Shown: in pieces, positions 49,981 through 63,560 of the stretch | How positions within the stretch are numbered: the stretch's first letter is position 1 | How the letters are laid out: each line of letters begins with the position of its first letter | Assembly: GCF_963259705.1 (NCBI RefSeq) | Contig: NC_081844.1 | Span: 37,637,341 to 37,701,340 of the forward strand | Reading direction: 5' to 3' | Source of the DNA: Myotis daubentonii | Taxonomy: Eukaryota; Chordata; Mammalia; Chiroptera; Vespertilionidae | DNA: 64,000 bases | The notes under the pieces: model-generated | Seen by the model: only the letters and a program-made list of their open reading frames with translations | The model's database searches: none | What the model was told of the DNA's origin: nothing | Made by a program: the position numbers and the translations under genes

Positions 49981-50241
49981 TTTTTTTGGGTTTTTTTTTT
50001 TTATTGCTTAAAGTATTACAAAGGGTATTACATATGTGTCCATTTTTTCCCCCCACCCTAGACAGTCCCCTAGCCTCCCCTATCCCCCGGTGTCTTATGT
50101 CCATTGGTTATGCTTATATGCATGCATACAAGTCCTTTGGTTGATCTCTTACCCCCCTACCTCCTGCACCCCCACCCTCCCCGGCCTTCCCGCTGCAGTT
50201 TGACAATCTGTTTGAGGTAGCTCTGCCTCTGTATCTACGGT
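49981..50241 (-). mobile_element. L1 3' UTR fragment, minus strand
   Basis: The reverse complement of the bat L1 3' end: the plus strand starts with a T-rich tail, then TTGCTTAAAGTATTACAAAG. It matches the 3' end of the L1 at 43090-44104 in opposite orientation. Confidence 0.75.
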
Positions 50242-50463
50242 GTTTTTTTTTTAAATATATTTTATTGATTTTTTACAGAGAGGAAGGGAGAGAGATAGAG
50301 AGTCAGAAACATCGATGAGAGAGAAACATCGATCAGCTGCCTCCTGCACATCTCCCACCGGGGACACGCCCGCAACCCAGGTACATGCCCCTGACCGGAA
50401 TCGAACCTGGGACCCCTCAGTCCGCAGGCCAACGCTCTATCCACTGAGCCAAACCGGTCCCGG
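50242..50463 (-). mobile_element. VES SINE, minus strand
   Basis: The plus strand begins with a T-rich tail and ends with the reverse complement of the tRNA-like head (AGCCAAACCGG). The B-box complement GGAATCGAACCTGGGACC is intact, indicating a young copy. Confidence 0.9.
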
Positions 50464-50593
50464 CAGTTAAGGGGTTTTATTCCCTCCCTAACTCCAGGGA
50501 AAAATCCTCACTTGGGGAAACAATCTTTCTCCGAGAGGTGACCTTGGTATAGCCCTTAGAAGGGGAGCAAACATATTGAGAACAGTATGCCAT

Positions 50594-50820
50594 GCCCTGA
50601 CCGGTTTGGCTCAGTGGATAGAGCGTTGGCCTGCGGACCAAAGGGTCCCCAGTTCGATTCCGGTCAAGGGCATGTACCTTGGTTGTGGGCACATCCCCAG
50701 TGGGAGGTGTGCAGGAGGCAGCTGATCGATGTTTCTTGCTCATTGATGTTTCTAACTCTCTATCCCTCTCCCTTCCTCTCTGTAAAAAATCAATAAAAAT
50801 ATTTTAAAAACAAAAAAAAG
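50594..50820 (+). mobile_element. VES SINE with 13-bp target duplication
   Basis: It starts GCCCTGACCGGTTTGGCTCA and ends in an A-rich tail. AACAGTATGCCAT occurs on both sides (50581-50593 and 50821-50833), inside the minus-strand LTR, so it post-dates that LTR. Confidence 0.95.
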
Positions 50821-50923
50821 AACAGTATGCCATATATGCTAGGTCCCTTGAAACATATGCTGTGCAGATGTTTCTTCCCTACAGCGACTGTGTCAAGCAG
50901 CAAGGGTGGACCGGCCCCCGGCA

Positions 50924-51645
50924 AATTCCCCCCATTTTTATTTTTTAAATGACAGCGCATGTAAATCAGCGGCCACCTCTTGGATTGGGTTGTTTAAGAC
51001 TCAGAAGAAGACTGACAAGCAATGATAGCAAGCATAGCAATAAGCATAGTGGATGGAGTGCACAGAGAGCCTTGTAGAAGGTTGCTGGCCTCTTCAGTCG
51101 ATTTCAGCTGTCCTCAAGTTGCTGGTTTGGTTGTCCTTGTTGATCTGTCTAGCGGGCGGCGTCACTGGCGATGGGCTTCCCGAAGTGTCAGCGCGTTGAA
51201 GGGCTGGATCATGGGTCCATCAGGGCCGTGCTTGATGGTGGTGTTGATGTCTGGGGAGGAGTCAGCTGTGCCCTCTGGGTCAGCTGATATGGATGATACC
51301 GGGGAGGAGGAGGAGGAGGCAGAGATGGAGGGTAGTAGAGAGAAAAAGAAGAGAAAGCAAAAGAACTACAAGGCATGGAAGTGTTTAGAAAACAGAGGGA
51401 GAAGAAAGGGAAGAAGGCAGCACCCTGACACAGCCCTTTCCTTCAGCTGCCCCTTTCCCTGTGGTCCAAGGTAGAAATGGGAAACAAGTCCTGTTGCAGT
51501 GAGAGGACAGCTGCTGTCAGCCAGTCTCTGTCTTTACCTGGGTCCCGATCTGAGCTGGGCGTGGGAAGCGGAGCAGCCATGGGGGCAGGAGACCTGCCTC
51601 AGAAGGAGTGAGGGTTCAGGCCTCTGATTTACACGCGCTATCATT
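50924..51645. mobile_element. ERV internal remnant between two inverted 3' LTRs
   Basis: The first and last ~50 bases are inverted copies of each other (the ERV sequence before the 3' LTR). The middle is not symmetric. The left half should belong to the minus-strand provirus. The right half contains a plus-strand stretch coding for Glu-rich then Lys/Arg-rich residues (about 51285-51420). I do not recognise retroviral domains, and no intact retroviral gene is visible. Host-derived sequence in the middle is possible. Confidence 0.5.
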
Positions 51646-51666
51646 TAAAAAATAAAAAGGGGGGAA
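51646..51666 (+). other. ERV polypurine tract before the LTR
   Basis: A/G-rich run (AAAAAATAAAAAGGGGGGAA) sits just before the LTR TG. The mirror copy lies at about 50924-50945 beside the inverted LTR, which shows that both LTRs are 3' LTRs. Confidence 0.7.
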
Positions 51667-51668
51667 TT

Positions 51669-54480
<2,812 letters not shown>

Positions 54481-55232
54481 AAGATCAGCCTAACGCACTT
54501 CTTGATTGCTAATCGATTTCTATTACCTACCAGAAAAGGATTGTGCATTTCAAAGGAGTAGTAAAATGTCAGTTCAACACGAACTCTGCTAACCAGAATA
54601 TCACACCCCCGGAAGACATACATCACCGAGATTGTTTTTGCCACCCATCTTTTGTGGAATAGATACAATGAGAATGAGCAGGAAAGAAAAGAACCAGGAT
54701 GAGGGGATAGAAAAGGAAAAACCAACTGAGAAATTTCTTATATTGCTGAAAAGTGGGAGAGAAAGATCTGGGATGAAGAAAGGCCAAGCTTGATGGGAGG
54801 AGCAGATAGGAGAGAAAACACAGGATTATATATAACAGAGACATACGTAATTTACACTGCATGCAAATTAGGTCCTGTGAGGCTGAGTCAAGCACAGAGT
54901 GGGCTTAGGGGCCCACTCATGAGCTCTTTTAGACATTCAGCTTCAGACACAGCAGCCACAAAGTAACAGGCACAGCAACTGTCAGTAGCATTTTCTGCTA
55001 TATACAGCCTAGAGCTTCTTCATCATTGCAACATTTCCAACCAGTCTTCATGGGGCAAAGCAATATGCTCAGTGCCATGCTAGATACAAGATTGAATAAA
55101 ATAGTCTTATTGTCCAGGGACCCTCAGATTAGAGTGGGGGATCAGAAGAGAGGCACTTAGACTTTCTAAGGCAGGAACTCACATTGGTGGCCTCAGCTGA
55201 ATTGGGCAGCCATACATGTTTTATTGGGCCAC

Positions 55233-55269
<37 letters not shown>

Positions 55270-56387
55270 CCCGCGCCTATGTGTGTGAATCTGAAAGTCT
55301 TTAAGCACCCTCCATTCTGACCTAGTTCCCACCATTCCCCAAAGTTTTACCATGACAACTCACACATTATCCAGCTGCTTGGTTCTTGAAGGCATTTGAG
55401 TTTGCAACCCTTTTGTATAAGTGGATAAATTTGATTGTTGGGGTTTTATCATTCTTCTGTCACCTTCTTACATAATAATGACTAACATGATGATATTCCT
55501 AACTAGATCAAACAAGTTCTTTTTAAACTAACAGGTACCACCTCCAGTTTCTGTGCTTGCTCTTGGCTAACCCTGTGTTTGTCTTTGTTCCCAGAACTAT
55601 ACACTAGACTGATAGTTTTAATGATTTTTCAAGAATAATCCCTAAATCCTTTTCTTGATCTCTGTGTTAGAGGATTATTTTCTGCCTAGACACATCACTG
55701 GACTGGCCTTCTTGCTCCCCAATTAATTATTAGTTTGTCTACATTAAATTATACTTGCCATCTGCTGATAAAATCACAAAACTCCTCAAGCCTTTTCCAT
55801 TGCTTTCACTGTTTATTGCTGGGTCGTTTTGCCTCCTAGCAGTTGAATCAGCTGCAAACTGGGAGGTTTGGTTACTAATTCCTTCTCCCAAGTCTCTTCT
55901 CTATAGTAGAATTTCTTTGTGAAAAATTTCCAAAGGGTAAAAATTTTCTATGCATATATTTTATATACATATGGTTGTGAACACAACACAAAAATCAGTA
56001 TAGCCAAGCTTCCTGGAAAGCATAAAGAAGTTAAGAAATGTACTAGGTGATTTTGAACAACTTCACAATGGGTCATAAAATAATGACTTCTAAAAGAGAT
56101 ATGCATAAAACAAGGATGAATAGTAAATAGCAGAAATGAAAGGATATCCCTCAAAATATAATGTAGAAAAATCAACATGAAACAGAACAGCATTGGTAAT
56201 AAGTTTAACTCACAGAGCTCAGATTTAGGTGTGCAAGAAATAAGGTGTTATTTGCCATTAAACAAGTTAATTCATATTTCAAGTCCTAATCTTAAAAGGT
56301 TGGCAAGCTTTCCACTTCAGCCATTCTGGAATGATCCCCCAGGATGTGATAAGGTTCTAAGGTCTCACATCAGGTCAATGCCTGTGT
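54481..56387. other. Intergenic sequence right of the RTF1 copy
   Basis: May begin with more RTF1 3' UTR. Otherwise only a TG/CG microsatellite is seen. Confidence 0.5.
55236..55270. repeat. (TG)n/(CG)n microsatellite
   Basis: TG run passing into GCGCGCGCCCGCGCC, a potential Z-DNA stretch. Confidence 0.9.
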
Positions 56388-56761
56388 ATTAGTTTGCTCA
56401 GGCTGCCATAACAAAATGCCACAGACTGTGTGGCTTAAACAACGGAATTTATTTTCTCACAGTTCTGGAGGCTAAAAGTTCAAGATCAAGATGGCAGCAA
56501 AGTTGATTTTCCCTGAGGCCACTCTCCTTGGCTTGTCTTTCCCTTGTATCTTCACAGGTCTTCCCTCTGTGTGTGTCTGTGTCCTAATCTCCTCTTATAG
56601 GAATGCCAGTAAAACTAGATTAAGACCTATTGTATGATCTCATTTTAACTTAATTACCTCTTTAAAGACCTTGTCTCCAAATACAGAAACATTCTGAGAT
56701 ACTGGGGATTAGGTTCCAACATATGAATTGTGCAATGGGGAGCTCAACTCAGCCCATAACA
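56388..56761 (-). mobile_element. MaLR (MLT1-like) LTR, minus strand
   Basis: Plus strand runs TGTATTAGTTTGCTCAGGCT ... CAGCCCATAACA. Its reverse complement has the MLT1-type order, including CCTAATCCCCAGTATCTCAG and the AATAAATTCCGTTGTTTAAG end. Confidence 0.75.
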
Positions 56762-56769
56762 GCCTAGAA

Positions 56770-57180
56770 CAGTGGTCAGCAAACTCATTAGTCAACAGAG
56801 CCAAATATCAACAGTACAACAATTGAAATTTCTTTTGAGAGCCAAATTTTTTAAACTTAAACTATATAGGTAGGTACATTGTTATTAACCTACCTATAGA
56901 GTTTAAGTACTGTTGATATTTGGCGCCTCTCCCGCGCTGCATATCCCCCGGCCCACCTGCGCAGCGTCTTCCGTTGCCCGACCAACCAACACCCCCACTT
57001 CTTCTAATGCCACTTCTTCAAAATAGACTCGCCCAGGCTGAAAACGGACTTCTGCGCATGGGCCACGAAGTTTCAATCGCACTGTACGTGCGCGCCCGCC
57101 CATGGTATTTTGTGGAAGAGCCACACTCAAGGGGCCAAAGAGCCGCATGTGGCTCGAGAGCCACGGTTTGCCGACCACTG
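56770..57180. mobile_element. Short hAT transposon (411 bp)
   Basis: Termini CAGTGGTCAGCAAACTC and GGTTTGCCGACCACTG are flanked by GCCTAGAA and GCCTAGGA (7 of 8). An internal inverted pair (around 56802-56820 and 56908-56925, AAATATCAACAGTAC) forms a subterminal hairpin. Confidence 0.88.
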
Positions 57181-57724
57181 GCCTAGGATGATGAGCTTGT
57201 GGCCATCAGCCAATGTTCCACACAGAGATAAGAGCATTATCTCTGGCCATGAGGTCCCTGTCCATTCAGGCCAACTGCTTTCTGTTGCTTTTAAGCAATG
57301 CTGGGGTATCAGGATGGCTCCATAAAGCTATGATCCACCATAGTCCCATGTCCTGAGCACATCTTGCACCATATGAGACCACCAGCACCTGCACCCCAGA
57401 GAAATGACAGAGTGGCCTCTGCTATTCCAACACCCCAGTCCTCCCTTCTGTCATCCAAATGGGAAACTTTCCTTTTGGTTTTGGGAAACCCTGCTAGGCT
57501 CTATTTCCTGTCTGCTGCTGCCTTTCCTAAGATGATGAAGTATCTGCTTAAATTGAGAGAATCAAAAATGTGCAAAAATTAATTAGGATCTCACACTACT
57601 CTTTGGTTACATATGACAAATACATGTGTCCATGAGTGTTTATGCTTTTTCCTATCCCAGTGTCCTAAAAGTTTTATTTCCTATTTTGTAATTATATTTT
57701 TTTCAATCAAAAATGGTAATGTCT

Positions 57725-57940
57725 GCCCGGCTAGTGTGTCTCAGTGGTTGAGTATCCATTATGAACCTGGAGGTCACAGTTCAACTCCTAGTCAGGGCAC
57801 ATGCCTTGGTTGTGGGCTTGAACCACAGAAGGAGGGCAGGTGAGAGCCAATCCATGATTCTCTGTTATCATTGATGTTTCTCTCTCTTTCCCTCTCCCTT
57901 CTTCTCTCTGAAATCAATAAAAACATATTTTTTAAAAAAT
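57725..57940 (+). mobile_element. VES SINE, plus strand
   Basis: GCCCGGCTAGTGTGTCTCAG head, TCTCTCTTTCCCTCTCCCTT tract, AATCAATAAAAACAT tail. Confidence 0.9.
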
Positions 57941-58733
57941 CAACTACCTCCAGAGAGCATTTTCCCAAAGAAGGGAGACTTATTTCCTTTCCTCCCTTTT
58001 TCTTCTCCCACCTCCACACTCCAAATGCTTTATGTCAGGAATAAAGAAAAGCAGCCCCTAAGGTCTGCTAACTGCTGGAGAATTACAAGTTCACTTGGGA
58101 ACAGGTGTAGTGACTGGCACCCAAGACTTCAAAGATTCATCTCTACTTGTTTCACCAGATTTCTCCATGTGGTAGGAAATATGTGCACAGTTGTTCTCAA
58201 ATTTCACATCTTATCGTTTGCACCAACAGAGAAATATCAATTGACCTCTTTTGCTCTGAGGCCAAAAATCCTAGAGCAAGAGCTCATGGGCTCTGCTTCC
58301 TAGGTGCCCTCTCCTGGGCCAATCAGTTATGGTTGGGGCAGAGGGCAGAGCAACTCAGGTAAGAACCTGGCAGGGTAGGCCCCAGGAAGGTTGGGTTTCT
58401 CAGAGAAAAGGGAGGCTGGGCAGAAAATCCCACAAAAGTCCAGAACCAACAAATATATCATTTATACCCATGGGTGGTTACCTAACTGATAAAAGCATTT
58501 ATCATTGCACTATTATAAAAAAAAATAATGAAATATACTCTTAGCTTACTTAAATGTGCCTAAAATTGCAAACCAGCTGACATTTAAACTATTTCTTTCA
58601 AACTCCAAAGATTCACATTTCTGGAGTGAAAGCTAGCATTTCCCAAAGGAGAGAAGAATTAATATAAATGCTCTTTTTCTAGAGAATATAAATAAGAACC
58701 AGCGCTCACAACATGTACATCAGAAAATGTCTG

Positions 58734-58944
58734 GCCCTAGCTAGTTTGTCTCAGTGAATAGAGCATTGGCCTGTGGACTGAAGGGTCCCAGGTTCGATTC
58801 CGGTCAAGGACACATGTCCAGGTTGCAGGCTTGACGCCCCATAGGGGGCGTGCAGGAGGCAGCCAATCGATGATTCTCTCTCATCATTGATGTTTCTATC
58901 TCTCTCTCCCTCTCCCAAATCAATAAAAAATATATATATATATA
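58734..58944 (+). mobile_element. VES SINE, outer copy of an inverted pair
   Basis: GCCCTAGCTAGTTTGTCTCA head. AGAAAATGTCTG at 58722 and again at 59181 brackets this copy and the one nested in its tail. Confidence 0.93.
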
Positions 58945-59156
58945 TTTTAAATATATTTCATTGATTTTTCACAGAGAGGAAGAGAGAGAGATAGTCAGAA
59001 ACATGGATGAGAGAGAAACATTGATCAGCCGCCTCCTGCACATCCCCCACCGGGGACGTGCCCGCAACCCAGGCACATGCCCTTGACCGGAATCGAGCCT
59101 GGGACCCTTGAGTCCGCAGGCCGACGCTCTATCCACTGAGCCAAACTGGTTTCGGC
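58945..59156 (-). mobile_element. VES SINE nested in the tail of the previous VES, minus strand
   Basis: A T-rich start and GAGCCAAACTGGTTTCGGC end mark a reversed copy. It sits inside the A-rich tail, leaving AAAATATATTTTTA on the far side. Confidence 0.93.
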
Positions 59157-59309
59157 AAAATATATTTTTAAAAAAGAAAAAGAAAATGTCTGATGAGGAA
59201 TAGAGTCTATGAATGTGATTTGTGGCTTAAAACAAAGAGGAGTTAGAGAGGAGTGTCCAGGGTAAGAAGGTTTTGCTTGTTTATTTATTTGCTTACTAGA
59301 AGTAGAGAC

Positions 59310-59480
59310 AGGAACTTACTCTGTACTAGGCAGGCATTGGGCCAGGAGTTTACATGCATTATTATTTAATTTTTACTCACCCTCCTGAAGACAAAAAATA
59401 AAAAAATCCCCATTTTGCCCAGGAGAAAACCAAAATGCAGTGAATTTAAGTGATTTTCCCAAGTTAAGAGCCAACAGGGG
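59310..59480 (-). repeat. MIR SINE, minus strand
   Basis: CTCTGTACTAGGCAGGCATT ... CATTATTATTTAATTTTTAC ... CCCCATTTTGCCCAGGAGAA. Confidence 0.7.
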
Positions 59481-59854
59481 GTGAAACTGAGATTTTTAAT
59501 TCAGGTTCATCTGCAAGTGGGCTGCAAGGATTGGTGCTCCCTACAGTATGTGTACCCAGCAGACAAAGTAGAACAACAATGAGAGAAGTGGTCAGAAATG
59601 GGCAGGGAATGGGATGGAGTCCTTAGTACAACTGCAGGTAAGTTTTCAACTTTGGAAACATAAAATGTGAAGTTAATGAACTACACTTTATCTACTTAGA
59701 TTAATTTAAGGAAGTTATTGGAATTGTCTCTACTATTGAATGGGAAAAGGAAGACATTGCATAGAAGAAAAGAACATAGGAGTAAAAAGGGAAAGTATAA
59801 CAATTTATGCATCTGTTCAATAGCTCAGAAATTTTTCTGTTACTTTTCTTTTTT

Positions 59855-60078
59855 ATTTATTTTTTAAAAAATATGTTTTTATTGATTTTTAGAGAGAGGA
59901 AGGGAAGAGGGATAAAGAGATAGAAACATTGATGAGAGGATCATTGATCACCGCCTCCTGCACGCCCCCTACTGGGGACCATGCCTGCAACTCAGGCATG
60001 TGCCCTCACCGGGAATTGAACTGGCAACCTCTTGGTTCTGGGGTCAATGTTCAACCACTGAGCCACACTGACCAGGCA
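59855..60078 (-). mobile_element. VES SINE, minus strand, with target duplication
   Basis: TGTTACTTTTCTTTTTT occurs at 59838 and 60079. The reversed head ends GAGCCACACTGACCAGGCA. Confidence 0.93.
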
Positions 60079-60166
60079 TGTTACTTTTCTTTTTTAAATG
60101 AAGCTCAGGAGTGAGTTAAGATATGAAGAATTATAGGATCCCTTAAGAATATGGTAAGAATTTTTC

Positions 60167-60864
60167 TTTTTCTTTTTTTTAATAATCTGAACAATAAAGA
60201 TTTAATTAAAAAAAAAAAAAGAAAAGTATGCAAGTGTTTTGCCGGGGTCCAACCCCAGCAGGTCCAGGGGTTCCCAAAGGCGTAGACGGAGTCGGCGAAG
60301 AAGGAATGACACGGAGACAGCGTTCAGTTGATCAGCAGCCTAGCCAGGATCTCCAGCCAAGTTCTGGTCTGGATCTCCAGAGAGGTTCTGCTTCGGATCT
60401 CCAGCGAGGCTCTGTAGCCATGTTCCCTTGCTAGGTTCCCCAGCCAGGCTCCGTCCAGGTTCTCCAGCCAGGTTCTCCAGGATCTCTAGCCAGGATCTCC
60501 AGCCAAGTTCTGGTCAGGATCTCCAGAGAGGCTCCGCTTCGGATCTCCAGCGAGGCTCTGTAGCCATGTTCCCTTGCTAGGTTCACCAGCCAGGCTCCGT
60601 CCAGGTTCTCCAGCCAGGTTCAGTCACCAGGTTCCAGTCAGGTTCTCCTGCCAATCTCTGTAGTCAGGTTCAGTCCAGGATCCCTTGCCATGTTCTCCCG
60701 CTAGGCTCTGTCTCTAGGCTCTGAGGCCAGTTCCTGTCCAGGATCCTCCGGCATGCTCTCTCCAGCGAAGCTCCTCCGTCTCCAGAGAACGCTCCCGTAG
60801 GTTCCGTGCCTAGGCTCTGTCTCTCTTGGTTCTGTCTTCTAAGCTCTGTGTTCTAAGTTCTGTC
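60167..60864 (-). mobile_element. Retroposed LTR-initiated transcript with expanded R/U5 repeats
   Basis: It is flanked by a perfect 23-base duplication (60144-60166 and 60865-60887). Read on the minus strand it starts with LTR R-like sequence, runs through a long R/U5 repeat array and the LTR terminus (60240), continues about 60 bases with an ATTAAA signal, and ends in an A-rich tail next to the duplication. Long duplication, A-tail and missing U3 indicate L1-mediated retroposition of an RNA rather than retroviral integration. Confidence 0.7.
60335..60860 (-). repeat. Degenerate ~20-25-bp tandem array (LTR R/U5 VNTR)
   Basis: Repeats of the type GGATCTCCAGCCAAGTTCTG / GGTTCTCCAGCCAGG fill more than 500 bases. 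A higher-order unit of about 145 bases is repeated (about 60335 and about 60480). Sister LTRs have only two or three such units. Confidence 0.8.
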
Positions 60865-61312
60865 TAAGAATATGGTAAGAATTTTTCAAGGTGTAAACAC
60901 AGGTTTGGGTTAGGCCAGAAAGATTCCTCATCATCTAGGATTTTACTATTTTGCTGTTTAATATTTTCAAAGTACTTCAAAGTTTTAGGGTAGTTATATG
61001 AAAAAATAAAATCATCATTGTTATCAATGCTCTTACTTAAAATTTTAAAAAATATATGTGAAAACCATATGGAATTTAACAGTCCCTCGCTCAATTAATA
61101 CTTTTTATGGGTTTGTAATTATAAAAGGATTTTAAGGAAAATTTTTCATTAAAAATGAAAAAATAATTTTAACATTTGTTAAATGTTAACATTTTGTTCT
61201 TCTTTAACAAGTAATAGTTAAGGATGAAGTATTTAATTTCCTATGTTAAATAACTGCTTCTCTGGGTTCTATCATTTTTTTTTTTCAGTTCATGTTTTAA
61301 AATCTCAAAACA

Positions 61313-61530
61313 GCCCTAGCCTGTTTGGCTCAGTGGATAGAGCGTCAGCCTGCGGACTCAAGGGTCCCAGGTTCGATTCCAGTCAAGGGCATGTACCTGG
61401 GTTGCAGGCACATCCCCAGTAGGGGGTGTGCAGGAGGCAGCTGACCGATGTTTCTCTCTCATCGATGTTTCTGACTCTCTATCCCTCTCCCTTCCTCTCT
61501 GTAAAAAATCAATAAAATATATATATTTTT
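61313..61530 (+). mobile_element. VES SINE with target duplication
   Basis: GCCCTAGCCTGTTTGGCTCA head. TTAAAATCTCAAAACA flanks both sides. Confidence 0.95.
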
Positions 61531-61689
61531 TTAAAATCTCAAAACAATCTCAAATAATGGAAATGTCAATTTTTTTCCACTATAGTAACATAAATTATCA
61601 GTTGCCACCACCTCCTCAGTAATTCAAGTACTATTGAAACATGTCATACAATGTAAGGATTTGATTTGAGCACCACTCCAAAGATAGAA

Positions 61690-61830
61690 TGAGCTTGGAT
61701 CCACTCCTGTTTAGCCTTGATCCATGTCCTTAACCCTTCTGGGCCCCAGTTTCATTATGTAAAAAATAATCTTATCCCCTATTTCATCTTAAAGTTATTA
61801 GGAAGGTGAGGTGCAATCGAGGACTGCCTT
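61690..61830 (+). repeat. MIR SINE, plus strand
   Basis: GTCCTTAACCCTTCTGGGCC and CAGTTTCATTATGTAAAAAA are MIR core remnants. Confidence 0.6.
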
Positions 61831-62575
61831 ATTCATCTCTACTCCCACCCTCAGGGAGCCTGGTCTACAGTGGGTATTCATTGAATGTTTGAAGGGTGTA
61901 GTGAAGAAGGAAATCTATCTGAGGAGTCTAAAAATAAAATAAAGCATCTGTAAACCTCAGGGCCTCAACATTCCTTTCCACCATTAATCTTTTACTACCA
62001 TCTGGAAACAGTGCATGTGTTTGTGTACTTCACATCAAGAGCTATGGGTTCACAGTAGAAGAAAAGAAATGTATAATCTAAGAACATACATGTAAAAATC
62101 AACTTAATTTAAAGACTTTAAAAGGTTTAAATGTTAATTTTTATTCATCCACTTTTCAATTTCAAAATAGAAATAAAATTGAGTAAAAGCTATGAATAAA
62201 CTTCAGTTTAATATTAAGGCCCTTAAAGAAGACAGGGAAACAAAGGAGGGGGGGGGGAGGACAAAGCCCACTGGTAGTGTTCCCTGTATCCCAAGGGGCA
62301 AGATTTACCTCATTATCTGAAACTGCTTTAAAAATGCCTGCCTTTAAATGTTTGTAATATTTGTAATATTTGTACTGCCTGAAATTGTTACAAAAAGCCG
62401 GAGGAGGGTTTTAAATTCCTACTTTGGAAGGACAGACAATCTTGAAATCACTTCTAATCTTTGATGGGGGAAAGGGAGATAAGCTCACACTTTGGTACTT
62501 TGGAAGGAAAGTGGGCCCTGATACTTTTCATTTTATTAAAAACAACAACAACAACAACTACTACTCATGAAGACA

Positions 62576-62790
62576 GCCCTGGCTGGTGTTTCTTAGTGGT
62601 TAGAGTGTCAGCCCACTCAATAAGGGTACATACCTGGGTTGCAGGTTCCATCCTAACTGGTCTGGGTGTGCGTAGGAGGCAACCAATTGATGTGTCTCTC
62701 TCACATCCATGTTTCTCTCTCTCTCACACCCCCTCCTTTCCTTCCATTCTCTTTAAAAATAAATGGAAAAATATTCTCAGGTGAGGATTA
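62576..62790 (+). mobile_element. VES-like SINE, older subfamily
   Basis: GCCCTGGCTGGTGTTTCTTA head and AAAAATAAATGGAAAAATAT tail. The tail runs into (AAGG)n. Confidence 0.85.
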
Positions 62791-62799
62791 TCAAAAAAA

Positions 62800-62882
62800 G
62801 AAAGGAAGGAAGGAAGGAAGGAAGGAAGGAAGGAAGGAAGGAAGGAAGGAAGGAAGGAAGAGAGAAAGAGAGAGAGAGAGAG
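62800..62882. repeat. (AAGG)n(GA)n microsatellite
   Basis: About 14 AAGG units followed by an AGAG run, at the VES 3' end. Confidence 0.95.
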
Positions 62883-63114
62883 AATTAAGACAATCATCTT
62901 TGTGGCTACCATGCATAGTAATTTCAAAGACTCACTAGCCATTGCTTTACCACAACTATAGGCAAAAATGGGCCCAATGGTCCAAAGAAATTAAGCCAAA
63001 AGTTGGGCATCCTTATGTCTCTTTTAATCCATCTTCACCCTCCAGAATTGTTATAAAACATAGGTCTCTCCTCTCACTCTTCGAAAAAAATACATGTCAT
63101 AATGCTTTCAGGAT

Positions 63115-63240
63115 GACCTCTTCCTCCTCGTCCTCTTCCTCCTCCCCTACTCTTCTTCCTCTTCCTCCTCCTCGTCCTCTTCTTCCTCCTTGTCCTCCTC
63201 GTCCTCCTCCTCCTCAACAACCACCACTGCCACCACCATC
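63115..63240. repeat. (TCC/TCG)n trinucleotide-rich tract
   Basis: Imperfect TCC/TCT/TCG triplets give Ser- or Pro-rich spurious frames. No gene. Confidence 0.85.
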
Positions 63241-63429
63241 ATCTTCACATTGCTTCCTCAGTTTACCTTTTCAGTATCTCCTCCTCATTACCAAAGTCCT
63301 AGCCATGCTAGACTCTTCCCTGTTCTCCAAGCATGCTACTTTCATGTCTCTGTGCCTGTGTCAGTTCCATTACTCTTTTTGCCTAGAAAAGCATCTATTC
63401 CTTCTTGAAAGGCTGGGGTAACTTTGATC

Positions 63430-63560
63430 TCTAACAGCTATCGCCAACCCTAGGTGCACTAGAATCATCTGAGGAGCTTTTTAAAAGTACTACTACCCAG
63501 GCCCCATCCCCGCAGAGAGCCTGACTTAATTGGTTGTTTGAAATGTGCTGTTGGGGTTGA
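63430..63560 (+). repeat. MER5-like hAT relic
   Basis: GGTGCACTAGAATCATCTGA ... CCCAGGCCCCATCCCCGCAG ... GGGGTTGAGAAC. A further MER5-like scrap (CAGAATCACCTGGAGAGCTT) lies at about 63765. Confidence 0.6.

Larger units (their letters stand above)
49501..50923 (-). mobile_element. ERV LTR, minus strand, interrupted by a later LINE/VES insertion and a VES
   Basis: On the minus strand the LTR starts TGCCGGGGG at 50923 and ends at 49501. It keeps TATAAATA and AATAAA (the reverse complement lies near 49590-49620). It is split by a composite LINE/VES block (about 49813-50464, flanked by AGTTAAGGG on both sides) and by a VES at 50594. A polypurine tract adjoins its 5' end, so this is a 3' LTR facing away from the one at 51669. 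Confidence 0.8.

Noticed and set aside
51022..51474. 150-codon frame as an intact ERV gene
   Set aside because: It crosses from minus-strand ERV sequence into the unexplained middle segment, with no retroviral motif; treated as a remnant.
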